A stretch of DNA of 64,000 nt from Sepioteuthis lessoniana (taxonomy: Eukaryota; Mollusca; Cephalopoda; Myopsida; Loliginidae). The notes under the pieces are model-generated. The model made no database searches, was not told where the DNA came from, and saw nothing but the letters and a program-made list of their open reading frames with translations. This document shows, one piece after another, positions 63,443 through 64,000 of this stretch. The position numbers were made by a program, and so were the translations under genes. Numbering within the stretch: position 1 is the stretch's first letter; every line of letters starts with the position of its first letter. The stretch is from positions 24,345,016 to 24,409,015 of the forward strand of contig OY757916.1 in NCBI GenBank assembly GCA_963585895.1, in the 5' to 3' direction.

Positions 63443-63850
63443 TATATTAAACCTCTCATCATCCCTCAGAGACTTCCTGCCTTCCTTGAATCTCTTATGC
63501 CACTTAAAAACTGATTCTTGATTCATGCAAGATGGTTGAAAAGCAGTCTGAAGCATTCCATAAGTTTCTGTGGCATTTTTTTCAAGTTTAAAACAGAATT
63601 TTATTGCATATCATTCTTTTAAAGTGTCCTCATGTCCAGATTTTATTTTTGAAATTCACCAGCCGTGACAATCAAGCTTTAGTAGGGTGTATTCCAATTG
63701 CTGCTGTAGCTGTTGATTTGAACCTGAGATCATAAAAATTGGCCAGTCATCTCATAAGATGTAAAGCAATAACATAGAGAATTTTCAAGATGCAATGACA
63801 ATTTTAAATGCCGATACAAAAAAAGTCTGGAAACTTATCATATGCACCTC

Positions 63851-63855
<5 letters not shown>
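63443..63855 (-). mobile_element. Mariner 5' part (copy 3)
   Basis: Antisense; starts inside the N-terminal transposase region and runs through the 5' untranslated part to the terminal repeat (AAAAAAAGTCTGGAAACTTA). About 88% identical to the matching part of copies 1 and 2; the catalytic half is absent. Confidence 0.85.

Positions 63856-63901
<46 letters not shown>
63854..63901. repeat. (TA)n microsatellite
   Basis: About 24 TA units at a mariner end, the same position as in copy 2. Confidence 0.95.
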
Positions 63902-63903
<2 letters not shown>

Positions 63904-64000
63904 TTGTAAATGAGTACTTTGAAGGTAATTTCATTATTAAATGAGTTAGAATTAATTTGTTTGTATATTAATTTTGTTATTGTTTCTACACAGTTAAATG

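Overview
The window is AT-rich animal DNA made almost entirely of transposable-element copies and simple repeats. I see no host gene, rRNA or functional tRNA gene. The mixture is RTE-type LINEs with trinucleotide tails, Penelope-like elements (PLEs), DD34D mariner copies, several tRNA-derived SINE families sharing core and tail modules, and abundant (CA)n, (TA)n and (GATA)n. This fits a lophotrochozoan, and most likely a coleoid cephalopod such as an octopus. That placement comes from general knowledge of such repeat landscapes, not from a database match.

Layout. 0-6 kb: PLE ends with hammerhead-like stem-loops, the C-terminal end of a Jockey/I-like LINE, a PLE GIY-YIG fragment fused to a 5'-truncated RTE, a clear solo LTR (257 bp, TAAAG target duplication), a 118-bp tandem array and a SINE-A copy whose middle is amplified as a 94+84 bp array. 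5.9-7.3 kb: element D (long palindromic ends), one copy carrying a 70-bp array. 8.5 kb: variant telomeric repeats. 10.7-11.5 kb: compound GATA minisatellite. 13.9-14.8 kb: CA/TA tracts. 15.8-16.6 kb: element F, a non-autonomous element with inverted ends. 17.6-18.5 kb: 104-bp array. 19.5-21.55 kb: the best-preserved coding sequence, an RTE reverse transcriptase. 25.4-27.4 kb: foldback D elements. 28.7-29.6 and 45.8-46.7 kb: internally deleted mariners with telomere-like DNA at the deletion junction. 31-40.6 kb: RTE, PLE, SINE-B and LTR-like pieces nested in one another. 41.3-41.8 kb: the end of a LINE with a restriction-like endonuclease. 42.5-64 kb: more D, SINE-A/B/C, RTE, mariner and TIR elements.

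Functionally, the RTE is the likely source of the many 5'-truncated copies ending in (ATG)n. The SINEs would depend on a LINE in trans, the D, E, F and G elements on an unseen transposase, and the mariner copies are dead. The most unusual observations are the recurrent RTE/PLE composite, the telomere-like junction in the deleted mariners, the LTR with a paralogous empty site nearby, the PLE stem-loops, and the D-element end module that also forms the 3' tail of a tRNA-derived SINE. Family letters A-G are my own labels. Boundaries of old copies are good to about 10-30 bp.
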